Source: Labrenzia sp. DG1229
GTDB taxonomy: Bacteria; Pseudomonadota; Alphaproteobacteria; Rhizobiales; Stappiaceae
Length of the DNA: 56,618 bases
Assembly (NCBI RefSeq): GCF_000521215.1
Contig: NZ_KI928919.1
Span: 186,937 to 243,554 of the forward strand
Direction of reading: 5' to 3'
The position numbers and the translations under genes were made by a program. How positions within the stretch are numbered: the first letter of the stretch is position 1; every line of letters starts with the position of its first letter. Positions 35,503-44,017 of this stretch are shown piece by piece. The notes below the pieces were generated by a model. That model had not been told where the DNA came from and ran no database searches. It saw only the letters and a program-made list of their open reading frames with translations.

Positions 35503-36460
35503 TTACATTCGCTCAAACAGGCGCGAAGTCATTGCCGCAATTGTCTTGCTGGTGCTTCTTTCTCTTTATCTGGGAACGCACCCGCGCGGGGCATCCACCT
35601 ACGTTTTGACAATTTGGGCCAACCAATGTCTCATCCTCGGTCTGGCGGCCATCGCACAGTTCTTTGCCGTTGTTGTGCGCGGTATCGACTTGTCTGTCGG
35701 TGCCGTCATGGCCCTGACCAACACCCTGGCGTCACACTTGCTGGACGGCTCGGCTATCGGGATCGGTTTCGGCATTGTCGCCGTCTTGGCCGCCGGCGCG
35801 GCCTGCGGCCTCGTGAATGGGCTCGTTGTTGTCTACGGCCGCATTCAACCGATCGTCGTTACGCTGGCGACGGCGTCGATTTTCATTGGTGTCGCGCTGA
35901 TGCTTCGGCCGACCCCGGGCGGTGCGATCAACTACGATCTTGCGGACGCGGTGACGCTGGATGTTTTCGGTGTGCCGACGGCGCTTGTTCTCTCCGGCTT
36001 GCTGATCTTCGCGTTCTGGATACCGTTCCGGCGAACAGGACTGGGGTTGGGACTTTATGCGTTGGGATCTTCCGAGCAGGCAGCTTTCCAGTCGGGCCTG
36101 GACACACGGCTGATCCGCATCGCCGCATTTACGCTGGCCGGTCTTTTCGGCGGGGTGGCCGGCCTGTACTACAGCTTTGTTACCACCACCGGAGACGCAG
36201 GAATAGCGGCGAATTTCACGTTGAATTCAATCGCGGCGGTTGTTCTGGGCGGCGTTCTGCTTCGTGGCGGCGTCGGGTCGCTCGTCGGTGCAATGGCCGG
36301 GGCCTTCATTCTCAAGACCATCGCTTCGCTCATGTTCTTTTCAGGCATTCCCTCGCTTGCGCAACCCCTGTTTGAAGGCCTGATCCTGGCAGCTGCAATC
36401 GCAGTGGGTGGCGCAGACGTGCTGCGGGCACGCAACAGACTTGAGGTGTTCGGCCGATGA
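35495..36460 (+). CDS. Sugar ABC transporter permease (first of two)
   Basis: The 321-residue protein has about nine hydrophobic helices and the RbsC-family motif VVRGIDLSVGAVMALTNTL near residue 60, plus NSIAAVVLGGVLLRGGVGSL. It pairs with the second permease to form the heterodimeric membrane channel of the CUT2 importer. Start overlaps the ATPase gene by eight bases; its stop overlaps the next start by four. Confidence 0.9.
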   Translation: MLDYIRSNRREVIAAIVLLVLLSLYLGTHPRGASTYVLTIWANQCLILGLAAIAQFFAVVVRGIDLSVGAVMALTNTLASHLLDGSAIGIGFGIVAVLAAGAACGLVNGLVVVYGRIQPIVVTLATASIFIGVALMLRPTPGGAINYDLADAVTLDVFGVPTALVLSGLLIFAFWIPFRRTGLGLGLYALGSSEQAAFQSGLDTRLIRIAAFTLAGLFGGVAGLYYSFVTTTGDAGIAANFTLNSIAAVVLGGVLLRGGVGSLVGAMAGAFILKTIASLMFFSGIPSLAQPLFEGLILAAAIAVGGADVLRARNRLEVFGR

Positions 36461-37401
36461 ACCGCGCAATCACACCTGACAGTCTGATGCCGTATATCGG
36501 CACCGCCTTGCTCATAATCGCGGGAAGCTTCTTCTTCCCGCAAATACTGACCTTCGACTATCTGACACAGCAGCTTCAAATCGCAGCATTTCTTGGTCTT
36601 CTGGCAACGGGAGCAACGATTGTCATTCTGTTGGGCCACATCGATCTCTCGGTGCCCTGGGTCCTGACCGGTGCCGCAATTCTGTCGACGGCGTTGGTCG
36701 GTTCCGGTGATCCGCTGCTGACGGCTCTGGCTGTCCCTGCCGCGCTGGCGTTCGGAGCCCTGATCGGCATCGTGAATGGAATTGGAGTCGCGATCCTCCG
36801 TATTCCCTCAATGGTATGGACGCTTGCCATCAATTCGATCCTGTTGGGGCTCGCGGTTCTCAACACTGGTGGGTTCAACCCGAAAGGGGAAGCGAGTCCA
36901 CTCATGGTTTCCATGGCATCAGGACGTGTTCTCGGCCTGCCCATGAGCTTTCTTATCTGGATGGCTGTCTGCGCCGTTATCACGCTGTTTTTGACCAGGA
37001 CGCCATTTGGACGCTATTTGCGGTCGATCGGTTACAACGAGAAGGCAACGTTTCTGTCTGGTGTTTCTACACCAAGTGTTGTCTTTGCCGCATTTGCGCT
37101 GGCGGGCATGTGTTCCGCGATGGGCGGCGTATTGCTGGCCGGTTATGCAAACCAAGCCTACCAGTCCATGGGAGATCCGTTTCTCCTGCCGACCATTGCG
37201 GCAGTCGTTATCGGGGGAACATCCATTCTGGGGGGACGGGGCGGACTGTTCGGAACTGTCGGCGGTGCCCTGTTTATCACGCTTCTGACCTCGATACTCT
37301 CTGTGATGCAGATCGGCGACGCCTGGAAAAGCATTGTTTTCGGTGTCATCATTCTTGCTATGCTTTTGTTCCAGACCATGCGGAAAGGAGCACACGCATG
37401 A
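36457..37401 (+). CDS. Sugar ABC transporter permease (second of two)
   Basis: The 314-residue protein has about nine helices and matches the first permease in layout: GHIDLSVPWVLTGAAILS, NGIGVAILRIPSMVWTLA, IAAVVIGGTSILGGRGGLFG. Two distinct permease genes next to each other is usual in part of the CUT2 group. ATGA overlaps join it to both neighbours. Confidence 0.9.
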   Translation: MNRAITPDSLMPYIGTALLIIAGSFFFPQILTFDYLTQQLQIAAFLGLLATGATIVILLGHIDLSVPWVLTGAAILSTALVGSGDPLLTALAVPAALAFGALIGIVNGIGVAILRIPSMVWTLAINSILLGLAVLNTGGFNPKGEASPLMVSMASGRVLGLPMSFLIWMAVCAVITLFLTRTPFGRYLRSIGYNEKATFLSGVSTPSVVFAAFALAGMCSAMGGVLLAGYANQAYQSMGDPFLLPTIAAVVIGGTSILGGRGGLFGTVGGALFITLLTSILSVMQIGDAWKSIVFGVIILAMLLFQTMRKGAHA

Positions 37402-38351
37402 CGCCCCGCTACATAACGGTTGATCCGCTCTTTGAAGAATTCGTCGATACGTCGATTGCTCCCGAAGTCATCGCCAGGGATTGTATCTGGACGGAAGGCC
37501 CGGTCTGGTTGAACGGTGGGCTGTTCTTCAACGACATTCCCAACAAGCGGATGTTGCGGTGGAGCGAAAGGGATGGAGTGTCGATCGCACTCATCAACAG
37601 CGAGTTCGCAAATGGCAACACGCTTGAATTGTCAGGCAAGATGGTGTCCTGCGAGCATGGCGGGCGACGGGTTGTCCGGCGGCAAGATCCGTTTGACTTG
37701 ACCGCTGTGGAGACAATCGTCGACAAATTCGAAGGCAAACGATTGAATTCCCCCAACGATGTCGTGGTCCGCTCGGACGGATCGGTCTGGTTTACCGATC
37801 CACCCTACGGCATCAACTCCGACGTTGAAGGCTACCTGGCTGAGAGTGAACTTGACGGTTGCTATGTCTACAGCGTGTCGGTGGACGGGGAAATACGTGC
37901 TGTCGCAACGGATTTCGACAAGCCGAATGGCCTGGCTTTTTCGCCGGATGAGACCAAACTCTACATTGCCGACTCCGGTGCCATTCGCGGTGCAAGCTTT
38001 CCCGGCATTGACTACAAACTTCCCCACCATATCAGGGTTTTCGAAGTCGATGGTACAACGTTGAAAAACGGCCGTGTTTTTGCCGTCGTTGCACCCGGCA
38101 TTCCTGACGGATTTCGCGTTGACCAACAGGGCTATGTCTGGACCTCGGCTCTTGACGGTATTCACTGCCTTTCGCCGGAAGGAGCTCTTGTCGGCAAGAT
38201 CTTGCTGCCTGCACAGACTTCCAATGTTTGTTTCGGTGGGGAAAGCGGAAATACGATGTTCATTACGTCCTCCGACAAGGTCTACCGGGTTCATAGTAAC
38301 TGCAGGGATGCCGCTCAAGCGCTTCGCGAAACAAAGGGGGGAGCCGAATGA
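37398..38351 (+). CDS. SMP-30/gluconolactonase-like lactonase
   Basis: The 317-residue protein is a six-bladed SMP-30 propeller: WTEGPVWLNGGLFFNDI gives the metal-ligand Glu, LNSPNDVVVRSDGSVWFTDP the Asn ligand, FDKPNGLAFSPDETKLYIAD the further Asn and Asp. Such proteins hydrolyse sugar-acid lactones with a divalent metal in the cytosol. In this operon it would open a lactone (for example a threonolactone or erythronolactone) before oxidation. The ATG at 37398 overlaps the permease stop; a much longer frame from 36816 is antisense noise. Confidence 0.88.
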   Translation: MTPRYITVDPLFEEFVDTSIAPEVIARDCIWTEGPVWLNGGLFFNDIPNKRMLRWSERDGVSIALINSEFANGNTLELSGKMVSCEHGGRRVVRRQDPFDLTAVETIVDKFEGKRLNSPNDVVVRSDGSVWFTDPPYGINSDVEGYLAESELDGCYVYSVSVDGEIRAVATDFDKPNGLAFSPDETKLYIADSGAIRGASFPGIDYKLPHHIRVFEVDGTTLKNGRVFAVVAPGIPDGFRVDQQGYVWTSALDGIHCLSPEGALVGKILLPAQTSNVCFGGESGNTMFITSSDKVYRVHSNCRDAAQALRETKGGAE

Positions 38352-39250
38352 CCGGCCCTGTGAAAATTGCCGTCGTCGGTCTCGGGTCCATGGGATTTGG
38401 TATGGCGCAGTCATGCATTCGCAGCGGCTACGAAGTTTTCGGGGAAGACATCGTTTCCGAGCGCATGGATTGCTTCCGTAGAGAGGGCGGCGCAGACGAT
38501 GCGGTCGAAACGGTGGCCGCCAAGCTCGATGTGGTCGTGGCCGTTGTGCTCAACGCCGAGCAGATCGAGACCATCCTGTTTGGAGACGCTGGTCTTGTTC
38601 CTAAACTCAGGCCGGGAGCTGTGGTGGTGGCATGCGCGACCGTGCCTCCGGAATTTGCCAGGACAATGGAGGCGCGTTGCCAGTCGCATGGCGTTCATTA
38701 TCTCGATGCGCCTGTATCTGGTGGATCAGTGAAGGCAGGAGAGGGTAAACTCTCAATAATGGCCGCCGGGACACCTGAAGCCTTTGCGGCTGCCAAGCCG
38801 GTTCTGGATGCCACTGCAGAAACCGTTTTCCAACTGGGAGACAGGGCTGGTGCAGGATCGGCGATGAAAGCGGTCAATCAGCTTCTTGCGGGTGTGCACA
38901 TCGCGGCAATGGCAGAAGCAATGACGTTCGGCATGACGCAGGGCATCAACCCGCAGAAGTTCATCGACGTCATCAGCAGGTGCGCCGGAACAAGCTGGAT
39001 GCTTGAAAATCGTGCTCCACATGTTGCTGCCGGGGACTACACGCCGCACAGCCAGGTTGTCATCTGGCCCAAAGACCTTGGCATTGTTCAGGAAACAGCA
39101 AAAAAGTCCGGTCTGGAAACGCCGATCACAGATGCAGCCCTTCGTCAGTACACCACCGCAGTTGAAATGGGGCTGGGTCACGAGGACGATGCCGCCGTCA
39201 CAAAGGTATATGCCCGCAGCGCCGGTTTGCAGCTACCGGGGGAAAGCTGA
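38348..39250 (+). CDS. ltnD: Acid-sugar dehydrogenase, LtnD-like
   Basis: The 300-residue protein is a beta-hydroxyacid dehydrogenase: VAVVGLGSMGFGMAQSC near residue 8 is the NAD(P)-binding motif, DAPVSGGSVKAGEGKL the substrate-binding signature, and GAGSAMKAVNQLLAG holds the catalytic Lys. In the pathway described for L-threonate, LtnD oxidises the C2 hydroxyl to give 2-oxo-tetronate. Its neighbours are the kinase, aldolase and isomerase of that route, which supports the name over 3-hydroxyisobutyrate dehydrogenase. Translation is coupled with both neighbours. Confidence 0.85.
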   Translation: MTGPVKIAVVGLGSMGFGMAQSCIRSGYEVFGEDIVSERMDCFRREGGADDAVETVAAKLDVVVAVVLNAEQIETILFGDAGLVPKLRPGAVVVACATVPPEFARTMEARCQSHGVHYLDAPVSGGSVKAGEGKLSIMAAGTPEAFAAAKPVLDATAETVFQLGDRAGAGSAMKAVNQLLAGVHIAAMAEAMTFGMTQGINPQKFIDVISRCAGTSWMLENRAPHVAAGDYTPHSQVVIWPKDLGIVQETAKKSGLETPITDAALRQYTTAVEMGLGHEDDAAVTKVYARSAGLQLPGES

Positions 39251-40482
39251 TGCGGCTGGGGTGCATAGGAGACGACTTTACAGGGTCAAGCGATCTGGCC
39301 AATACGCTGGCAAAACAGGGTATGCGCGTAACGCAGTATTCCGGTACGCCGGGTTTCGATGCGGCCCAAACCGTTGAGGCCGGTGTCGTAGCGCTCAAAA
39401 GCCGATCGGTCGATCCCGAGGAAGCCGTTGCACTATCGCTTGAAGCACTGGATTGGTTGAAAAACCAAGGGTGTGAGCAGTTTTTCTTCAAATACTGCTC
39501 GACTTTCGATTCCACGCCTACAGGGAACATCGGTCCCGTGGCGGAAGCGCTGGCAGATGCCCTTGGCGCGAAGAAAGTCATTGTCTGTCCCGCATTTCCA
39601 GGAACCGGCCGCTCGGTCTATCAGGGGCATCTGTTCGTCAAGGACTCTCTGTTGAGCGAATCCGGTATGGAGTCGCATCCGCTCACGCCGATGACCGACT
39701 CCGACATCCGGCGTTGGTTGGCACGGCAGACCTATCTTGGCGTTGGGCATGTGGCCGCGGGCTCTGTGTTTGATGGTGCGGACGCAATTCGCGAGGCCCT
39801 TGACAAGGAGCAGTCAAACGGCAAGCGCTTGATTGTGATCGATGCCATCAGAGACGAGGACCTGCTTGCGATCGGGCGGGCTGCACGGGGTTTGCCGCTT
39901 GTCACGGGAGGGTCCGGTGTTGCCCTTGGTTTGCCGGCAAATTTTGGTTGCACGCCCTCCAGAGTCCCCTGGACGGCGCAACAAGGCAGAGCCGTTATCT
40001 TGTCCGGTTCATGCTCCAGCGCGACACGCAGGCAGGTTGCCGTTCATCGCGCCCGTTATCCAGCATTTGAGATCAATGCCGCCGACGTTGTGGAAGGCCG
40101 CCTGGTGCCGGTCGAGGCTGCCGAATGGCTTCTCAACACCGGAGGGCTCCCTCTGGTTTATAGTTCCGCAGATCCAGCCGAAGTTGCGAAAGTGCAGGCA
40201 AAACACGGCCGGGAGCGGACAGCAAATGCACTGGAAAGCTTTTTTGCGGAAACTGCGCGGCGTGCACACGCAGGTGGTGTGACCCGGATCATCACCGCTG
40301 GCGGCGAAACATCCGGAGCTGTCGTAGAAGGCCTTGGATTGGAAACGCTGGAAATCGGTCCGGAAATCGATCCAGGCGTTCCGGCGCTCAGAGCTGGGCC
40401 AGACCTTGTCGTCGCATTGAAATCCGGAAATTTCGGAGCCGATGATTTTTTCGAAAAAGCAAACCGGGTTCTTCAAGGATGA
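39250..40482 (+). CDS. otnK: Four-carbon acid-sugar kinase (DUF1537), OtnK-like
   Basis: The 410-residue protein begins with the DUF1537 motif LGCIGDDFTGSSDLANTL and ends with the nucleotide-binding region TRIITAGGETSGAVVEGLG. The family phosphorylates 3-oxo-tetronate at C4 with ATP. The middle segment KYCSTFDSTPTGNIGPVAEA is also typical. The ATG overlaps the ltnD stop by one base. Together with the isomerase it should produce 3-oxo-tetronate 4-phosphate. Confidence 0.9.
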   Translation: MRLGCIGDDFTGSSDLANTLAKQGMRVTQYSGTPGFDAAQTVEAGVVALKSRSVDPEEAVALSLEALDWLKNQGCEQFFFKYCSTFDSTPTGNIGPVAEALADALGAKKVIVCPAFPGTGRSVYQGHLFVKDSLLSESGMESHPLTPMTDSDIRRWLARQTYLGVGHVAAGSVFDGADAIREALDKEQSNGKRLIVIDAIRDEDLLAIGRAARGLPLVTGGSGVALGLPANFGCTPSRVPWTAQQGRAVILSGSCSSATRRQVAVHRARYPAFEINAADVVEGRLVPVEAAEWLLNTGGLPLVYSSADPAEVAKVQAKHGRERTANALESFFAETARRAHAGGVTRIITAGGETSGAVVEGLGLETLEIGPEIDPGVPALRAGPDLVVALKSGNFGADDFFEKANRVLQG

Positions 40483-41126
40483 ACGAAGCGGCCTTACGGG
40501 ACCAGATCTGTCTGCTTGCACGGTCGCTTTTCGAACGCGGCCTGACCCATGGGTCTACGGGCAATATCTCGGCACGCACGGAAGACGGAGGGCTTCTGGT
40601 CTCGCCGACGGGCACGAGTTTCGGCCGTCTTGACCCGGGCAGGCTCAGTAAATTCGATCACCAAGGACAACATATCGGAGGCAACAAGCCGACGAAGGAA
40701 ATGCCATTGCATACGGCGTTCTACGACACCCGTTCAACGGCAGGTGCTGTTGTTCATCTGCATTCGTGTCATTCGGTGGCTCTTTCCATGCTTCCGGACG
40801 TCGACCCTGACAGCTTTCTGCCACCCTTGACGGCATATGGCATCATGCTGCTTGGAAAGGTGAAGCTTTTGCCGGTTTTTGTGCCGGGAGATCCAGCGAT
40901 GGGGACAGCCGTCAGGGGGCTGGCAGGAAAACGAAGTGCGGTGATGCTGGCCAATCATGGCCCCATTGTCGCCGGCAAGGATGTTGAAGCTGCCTGCAAC
41001 GCAATCGAAGAACTTGAAGCAACCGCACGTTTGGCACTATTGCTCCGGGGCTCGGGCGTTCTGGAACTCAATGCAGAACAGGTTCAGGCAGTTGTTTCAA
41101 AGTTTGATGTGGAGTGGGATGATTGA
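40479..41126 (+). CDS. otnC: 3-oxo-tetronate 4-phosphate aldolase/decarboxylase, OtnC-like
   Basis: The 215-residue protein is a class II aldolase/adducin type enzyme: GLTHGSTGNISART and VSPTGTSFGRL are the phosphate and substrate loops, HLHSCHSVAL and ANHGPIVAG carry the zinc-binding His residues. In the acid-sugar pathway OtnC decarboxylates 3-oxo-tetronate 4-phosphate to dihydroxyacetone phosphate. Position directly after the kinase supports this role over fuculose-phosphate aldolase. Confidence 0.9.
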   Translation: MNEAALRDQICLLARSLFERGLTHGSTGNISARTEDGGLLVSPTGTSFGRLDPGRLSKFDHQGQHIGGNKPTKEMPLHTAFYDTRSTAGAVVHLHSCHSVALSMLPDVDPDSFLPPLTAYGIMLLGKVKLLPVFVPGDPAMGTAVRGLAGKRSAVMLANHGPIVAGKDVEAACNAIEELEATARLALLLRGSGVLELNAEQVQAVVSKFDVEWDD

Positions 41127-41881
41127 CCAGGTTTTCCGCCAATCTCGGGTTTTTGTGGAATGATCTGCCTCTGCCCGAAGCGATCAGGGCAGCCAAAGCT
41201 TCCGGCTTCCATGCCGTTGAGTGCCATTGGCCATATGAAGCAGATGCATCAGAGATAAAGGCTGCGCTCGAGGAAACCGGTCTGACCATGCTTGGACTGA
41301 ACACGTTGCGCGGTGATGTTTCTGCTGGAGAAAACGGCTTGTCAGCGCTTCCGGGGCGACAGGCCGAAGCACGCGCAGCAATAGACCTGGCTATCGAATA
41401 CGCCGATGCTGTCGATGCGGCGGCCATCCATGTGATGGCGGGAAAGGCGACAGGCTCAAAGGCGCACACGGTCTTTCTCGAAAATCTGGCATATGCAGCG
41501 GATCGAACCCGGCGGACCATTCTGATTGAACCGCTCAACCGACATGATGCACCCGGCTACTTCCTCGAGACGACGACGCAGGCAAGCGGCATCATTGCCG
41601 AGCTCGCGATTTCGAACCTCAAACTCATGTTTGACTGCTACCATGTTGGTCGTTCAGAGGGTGATGTCATAACCCGCCTGACAGACCTTTTTTTGATTGT
41701 AGGCCACATTCAAATCGCTTCCGTTCCTTACCGGAGGCAGCCAGACCATGGTGAATTGCACTACCCGTCGATTTTCTCGGCAATTTCTGAACTGGGATGG
41801 CGACGCCCGATTGGGGCAGAATACAAACCTGATGGCCCGACCGAGGGCAGTCTCGGTTGGATGCATCAATACACACGGTAG
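41123..41881 (+). CDS. otnI: 2-oxo-tetronate isomerase, OtnI-like (hydroxypyruvate isomerase family)
   Basis: The 252-residue protein is a TIM-barrel sugar isomerase of the Hyi family: SANLGFLWNDLPLPEAIRAA at the start, LIEPLNRHDAPGYFLE and the end GAEYKPDGPTEGSLGWM with metal-ligand Glu residues. OtnI converts 2-oxo-tetronate to 3-oxo-tetronate. The start is TTG at 41123 in a TTGA overlap with the otnC stop, with GGAGTGGGA upstream; no ATG is available near family length. It closes the operon. Confidence 0.87.
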   Translation: MTRFSANLGFLWNDLPLPEAIRAAKASGFHAVECHWPYEADASEIKAALEETGLTMLGLNTLRGDVSAGENGLSALPGRQAEARAAIDLAIEYADAVDAAAIHVMAGKATGSKAHTVFLENLAYAADRTRRTILIEPLNRHDAPGYFLETTTQASGIIAELAISNLKLMFDCYHVGRSEGDVITRLTDLFLIVGHIQIASVPYRRQPDHGELHYPSIFSAISELGWRRPIGAEYKPDGPTEGSLGWMHQYTR

Positions 41882-41940
41882 TTTATGTGTTGCCGGAACC
41901 ATTCCGCGAATGGGGTTTACAGGTAATGTTTTGAGGGACA

Positions 41941-41959
41941 CCTGACCATTTGGGTCAGG
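41941..41959. terminator. Short hairpin after the acid-sugar operon
   Basis: CCTGACC-ATTTG-GGTCAGG forms a seven-base stem 60 bases after the otnI stop. No T tract follows, so it is at most a weak terminator; it could also be an end of the adjacent decayed IS. Confidence 0.35.
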
Positions 41960-42019
41960 CGTTCAACAGATGCTACCAATTGATGCCGAAATCGGGTGAG
42001 TGCTTTGTATCCACCGGCT

Positions 42020-42595
42020 TTGGAAAACCTGGCTGGCGGTTGGTTCTGCGGCATCTCTTCCAGGAAGGCCTGGACGACACTTCTCCCGGTACGTTGTCGC
42101 GTGGCAGCTGTGCATGACGATGACGGCTGGTGATGTCACCGACACTGGAATTGCTCCTTGAAGCCTCTGGCTGCGATCAGGTAGCCGTTCGGCGCAAACC
42201 CCGCCTGCAGTTCGACAAGGGTGCGAGTTACATCTCTGGTGAGCTGGCAGAATGGCTCTGCGACCAAGGCATGGATCATGTTCGTGATGCGCCCTGACAT
42301 TAGCAAAAACAGGGAAAATTGAACGCTGGCATCAAGCCCTGAAGAACCTCATCTTCCTGGAAAACTACTTCCTGCCGGGGGATCGTGACGCCAGCATCGA
42401 ACGCTTTGTCAGCCACTACAATCCGCTGACCGGCAGGCGTTGCCCACAACGCCGAGAGGCACAAGAGCCTAGGCAGCCTGACACCTGCTGATGTCTGCTT
42501 CGGGCGTGGTGAAACCATCTTGCTCGAGCGTGAAACAATCAAACGAAACACAATCAATCAACGGCATTGGCAATACCGCAATCAGGCCGCTAAAA
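42020..42595 (+). pseudogene. Decayed IS3-family transposase (integrase core)
   Basis: Several frames together spell a rve-type transposase: FSRYVVAWQLCMTMTAGDVT (about 42085-42145), KPRLQFDKGASYISGELAEW, CDQGMDHVRDAP, GKIERWHQALKNLIFLENYF, ASIERFVSHYN, then LTPADVCFGRGETILLERE and TIKRNTINQR in another frame. Stop codons and shifts break it throughout, so it is inactive. It differs in sequence from the IS3 remnants at 23.7 and 31 kb. The flanks 41960-42020 and 42596-42786 have no gene. Confidence 0.8.
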
Positions 42596-42786
42596 ATCAG
42601 TCAACAAGATGGGCCGATCTCTCCGGAAAAACACACGGCCATCTGTTCCGATTACCGTGATGACGGACTGCGTCAGGGGTCATGTGAGGGCGTGTTGCAT
42701 CAGCCAAGCGGCAGTTTTGCATCTAGACCAGATGTGTCCTGGATGCTTTAGTCGATCCTGATGCCTGAGCCCGCCGAAGGAATAAA

Positions 42787-43344
42787 TTGACTGAAATTAC
42801 CGATGACAATGTGCACTTCGACCTTAGACAATCCGTTCGAGGACGAAACATCGCAAGGCTCATTATTGCGCCCCTAATTTCATTTGGACTTATTGGGTTT
42901 GGGACGTGGCTGTTACCAGAGGGAACAGTCCTTGAGCTACATATTGAAGCTGTAGAGACGTGGAATGTGTGGTCCTTTTTGGGTTTCATATGCATCGGTG
43001 GCGGTATTTATTGCCTGTTGAAGGAGGTAGTGTTCGCTGCGCGTGCGCACTCCACCACGGGTGAGTGGCATTTCCGTCTCACAGATCGTGACCTCTTATG
43101 GCATGTTCCAAATCACGCCCATGGGAAAGAAGAAGGTTTTGAAGCTCCGCTGGAGGAAATTAAGCAGATAGAGTTTAGGACCATTCAAAAGCACGAAGAT
43201 ATTGATAAACGAGAATACTGGATCCATTTCCATTCCCGGGACTCAGTCAAGCTTCAATCATATTCAGGCATCAGTCTCTCGTGGCTCGTCGAGAAAATTC
43301 GCGCGACCGGAGTGCCCTACCAGGAAACATCTGAAAATTTCTAG
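42787..43344 (+). CDS. Small membrane protein of unknown function
   Basis: The 185-residue protein has two hydrophobic helices (LIIAPLISFGLIGFGTWLL near residue 24 and VWSFLGFICIGGGIYCLL near residue 58) followed by a soluble C-terminal domain (GEWHFRLTDRDLLWHVPNH). It starts at TTG with AAGGA six bases upstream. Base composition is AT-richer than the chromosome around it and it sits between a dead transposase and a tRNA attachment site, so it was probably acquired. I do not recognise the family. Confidence 0.6.
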   Translation: MTEITDDNVHFDLRQSVRGRNIARLIIAPLISFGLIGFGTWLLPEGTVLELHIEAVETWNVWSFLGFICIGGGIYCLLKEVVFAARAHSTTGEWHFRLTDRDLLWHVPNHAHGKEEGFEAPLEEIKQIEFRTIQKHEDIDKREYWIHFHSRDSVKLQSYSGISLSWLVEKIRATGVPYQETSENF

Positions 43345-43678
43345 GTGTCGTCTGCGGAAGGCGCCGCATACAATGCGATTGTTCCGGGGCAAAACCGGTT
43401 GGCAGCCATTTCCGCTGATGTTTCCAATGTCGGAAAGTCCGCATTGCGGTTGTTGGTGCAGCGCGCGGCTTTAGCCGGCTCCGGGTTCAGAGCTGACATT
43501 CATTGCGCCTCTCGAGAACGGCGGGAAAAGGCTCCGAGAGCTAAATATCGTGTGCGACCAAACGGAAATCAGTGCAAAAAATTGGAACAAAATCACACAC
43601 GTGTAAGGTGTAAGATTTTTTGAGGCTCACATGTCCTCATCCGAGAAACGAAGATTTCAACGATTTCAAGGGGCTAAC
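43345..43678. other. Gene-free stretch before the tRNA fragment
   Basis: I see no gene in these 334 bases. The open frames are short and lack ribosome sites. A T-rich part (about 43600-43625) lies downstream of the tRNA-Thr 3' end on the minus strand and could belong to its transcription stop. Confidence 0.5.
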
Positions 43679-43723
43679 TGGTGCCGGCAGCAGGATTCGA
43701 ACCCGCGACCCCGAGATTACAAA
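43679..43723 (-). tRNA. 3' half of tRNA-Thr(UGU), attachment site of the element
   Basis: On the minus strand the sequence runs TTTGTAA (anticodon loop, anticodon UGU) - TCTCG (3' anticodon stem) - GGGTC variable loop - GCGGG TTCGAAT CCTGC (T arm) - TGCCGGC acceptor strand - A - CCA. The D arm and 5' acceptor strand are missing: upstream of the loop the sequence no longer pairs. Such a duplicated 3' tRNA end is the usual mark of a tyrosine-recombinase integration site. Genes to the right (integrase, repressor) fit this. The intact tRNA should be at the other end of the element, outside the window. Confidence 0.85.
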
Positions 43724-44017
43724 TGTCATTCTCTTTCAATAAAAACAATGACTTATGATTGGTCATGGTCTCTGAGAGTACAGAAACTCACACGGAAATG
43801 AACCGGATAATCCTGAGCTGATTTTGTGCACTAGTTCCTATTATGTTCTCAAGGCACTTTTTGCAGCATGTGGCCAAAATTCCAATCCAAGAACTATCTG
43901 CGCCGGGAAGCTGTGGCCGACAATGTCAATCTTGGTGAAGACTTTTGAATTGCAACCTAGACTCCGCATCAAATGCACGTAATGATTTAGCTGTTGGCTA
44001 AGGCGCAGGTATTGATT
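43724..44017. other. Gene-free left end of the element
   Basis: Nearly 300 AT-rich bases between the attachment site and the first gene. They probably hold part of the attachment region with integrase arm sites. I could not assign individual sites. Confidence 0.4.

Noticed and set aside
43345..43623. Possible CRISPR or other repeat array, and a 92-residue frame, near the tRNA fragment
   Set aside because: No regularly spaced repeats are present, and the frame has no ribosome site or protein-like composition. No CRISPR array is seen anywhere in the window.
43724..43790. Possible second half of tRNA-Thr to the right of the anticodon loop
   Set aside because: The sequence upstream of the loop does not supply the CGAGA strand, a D arm or a GCCGGCA acceptor strand, so the tRNA is not intact here.
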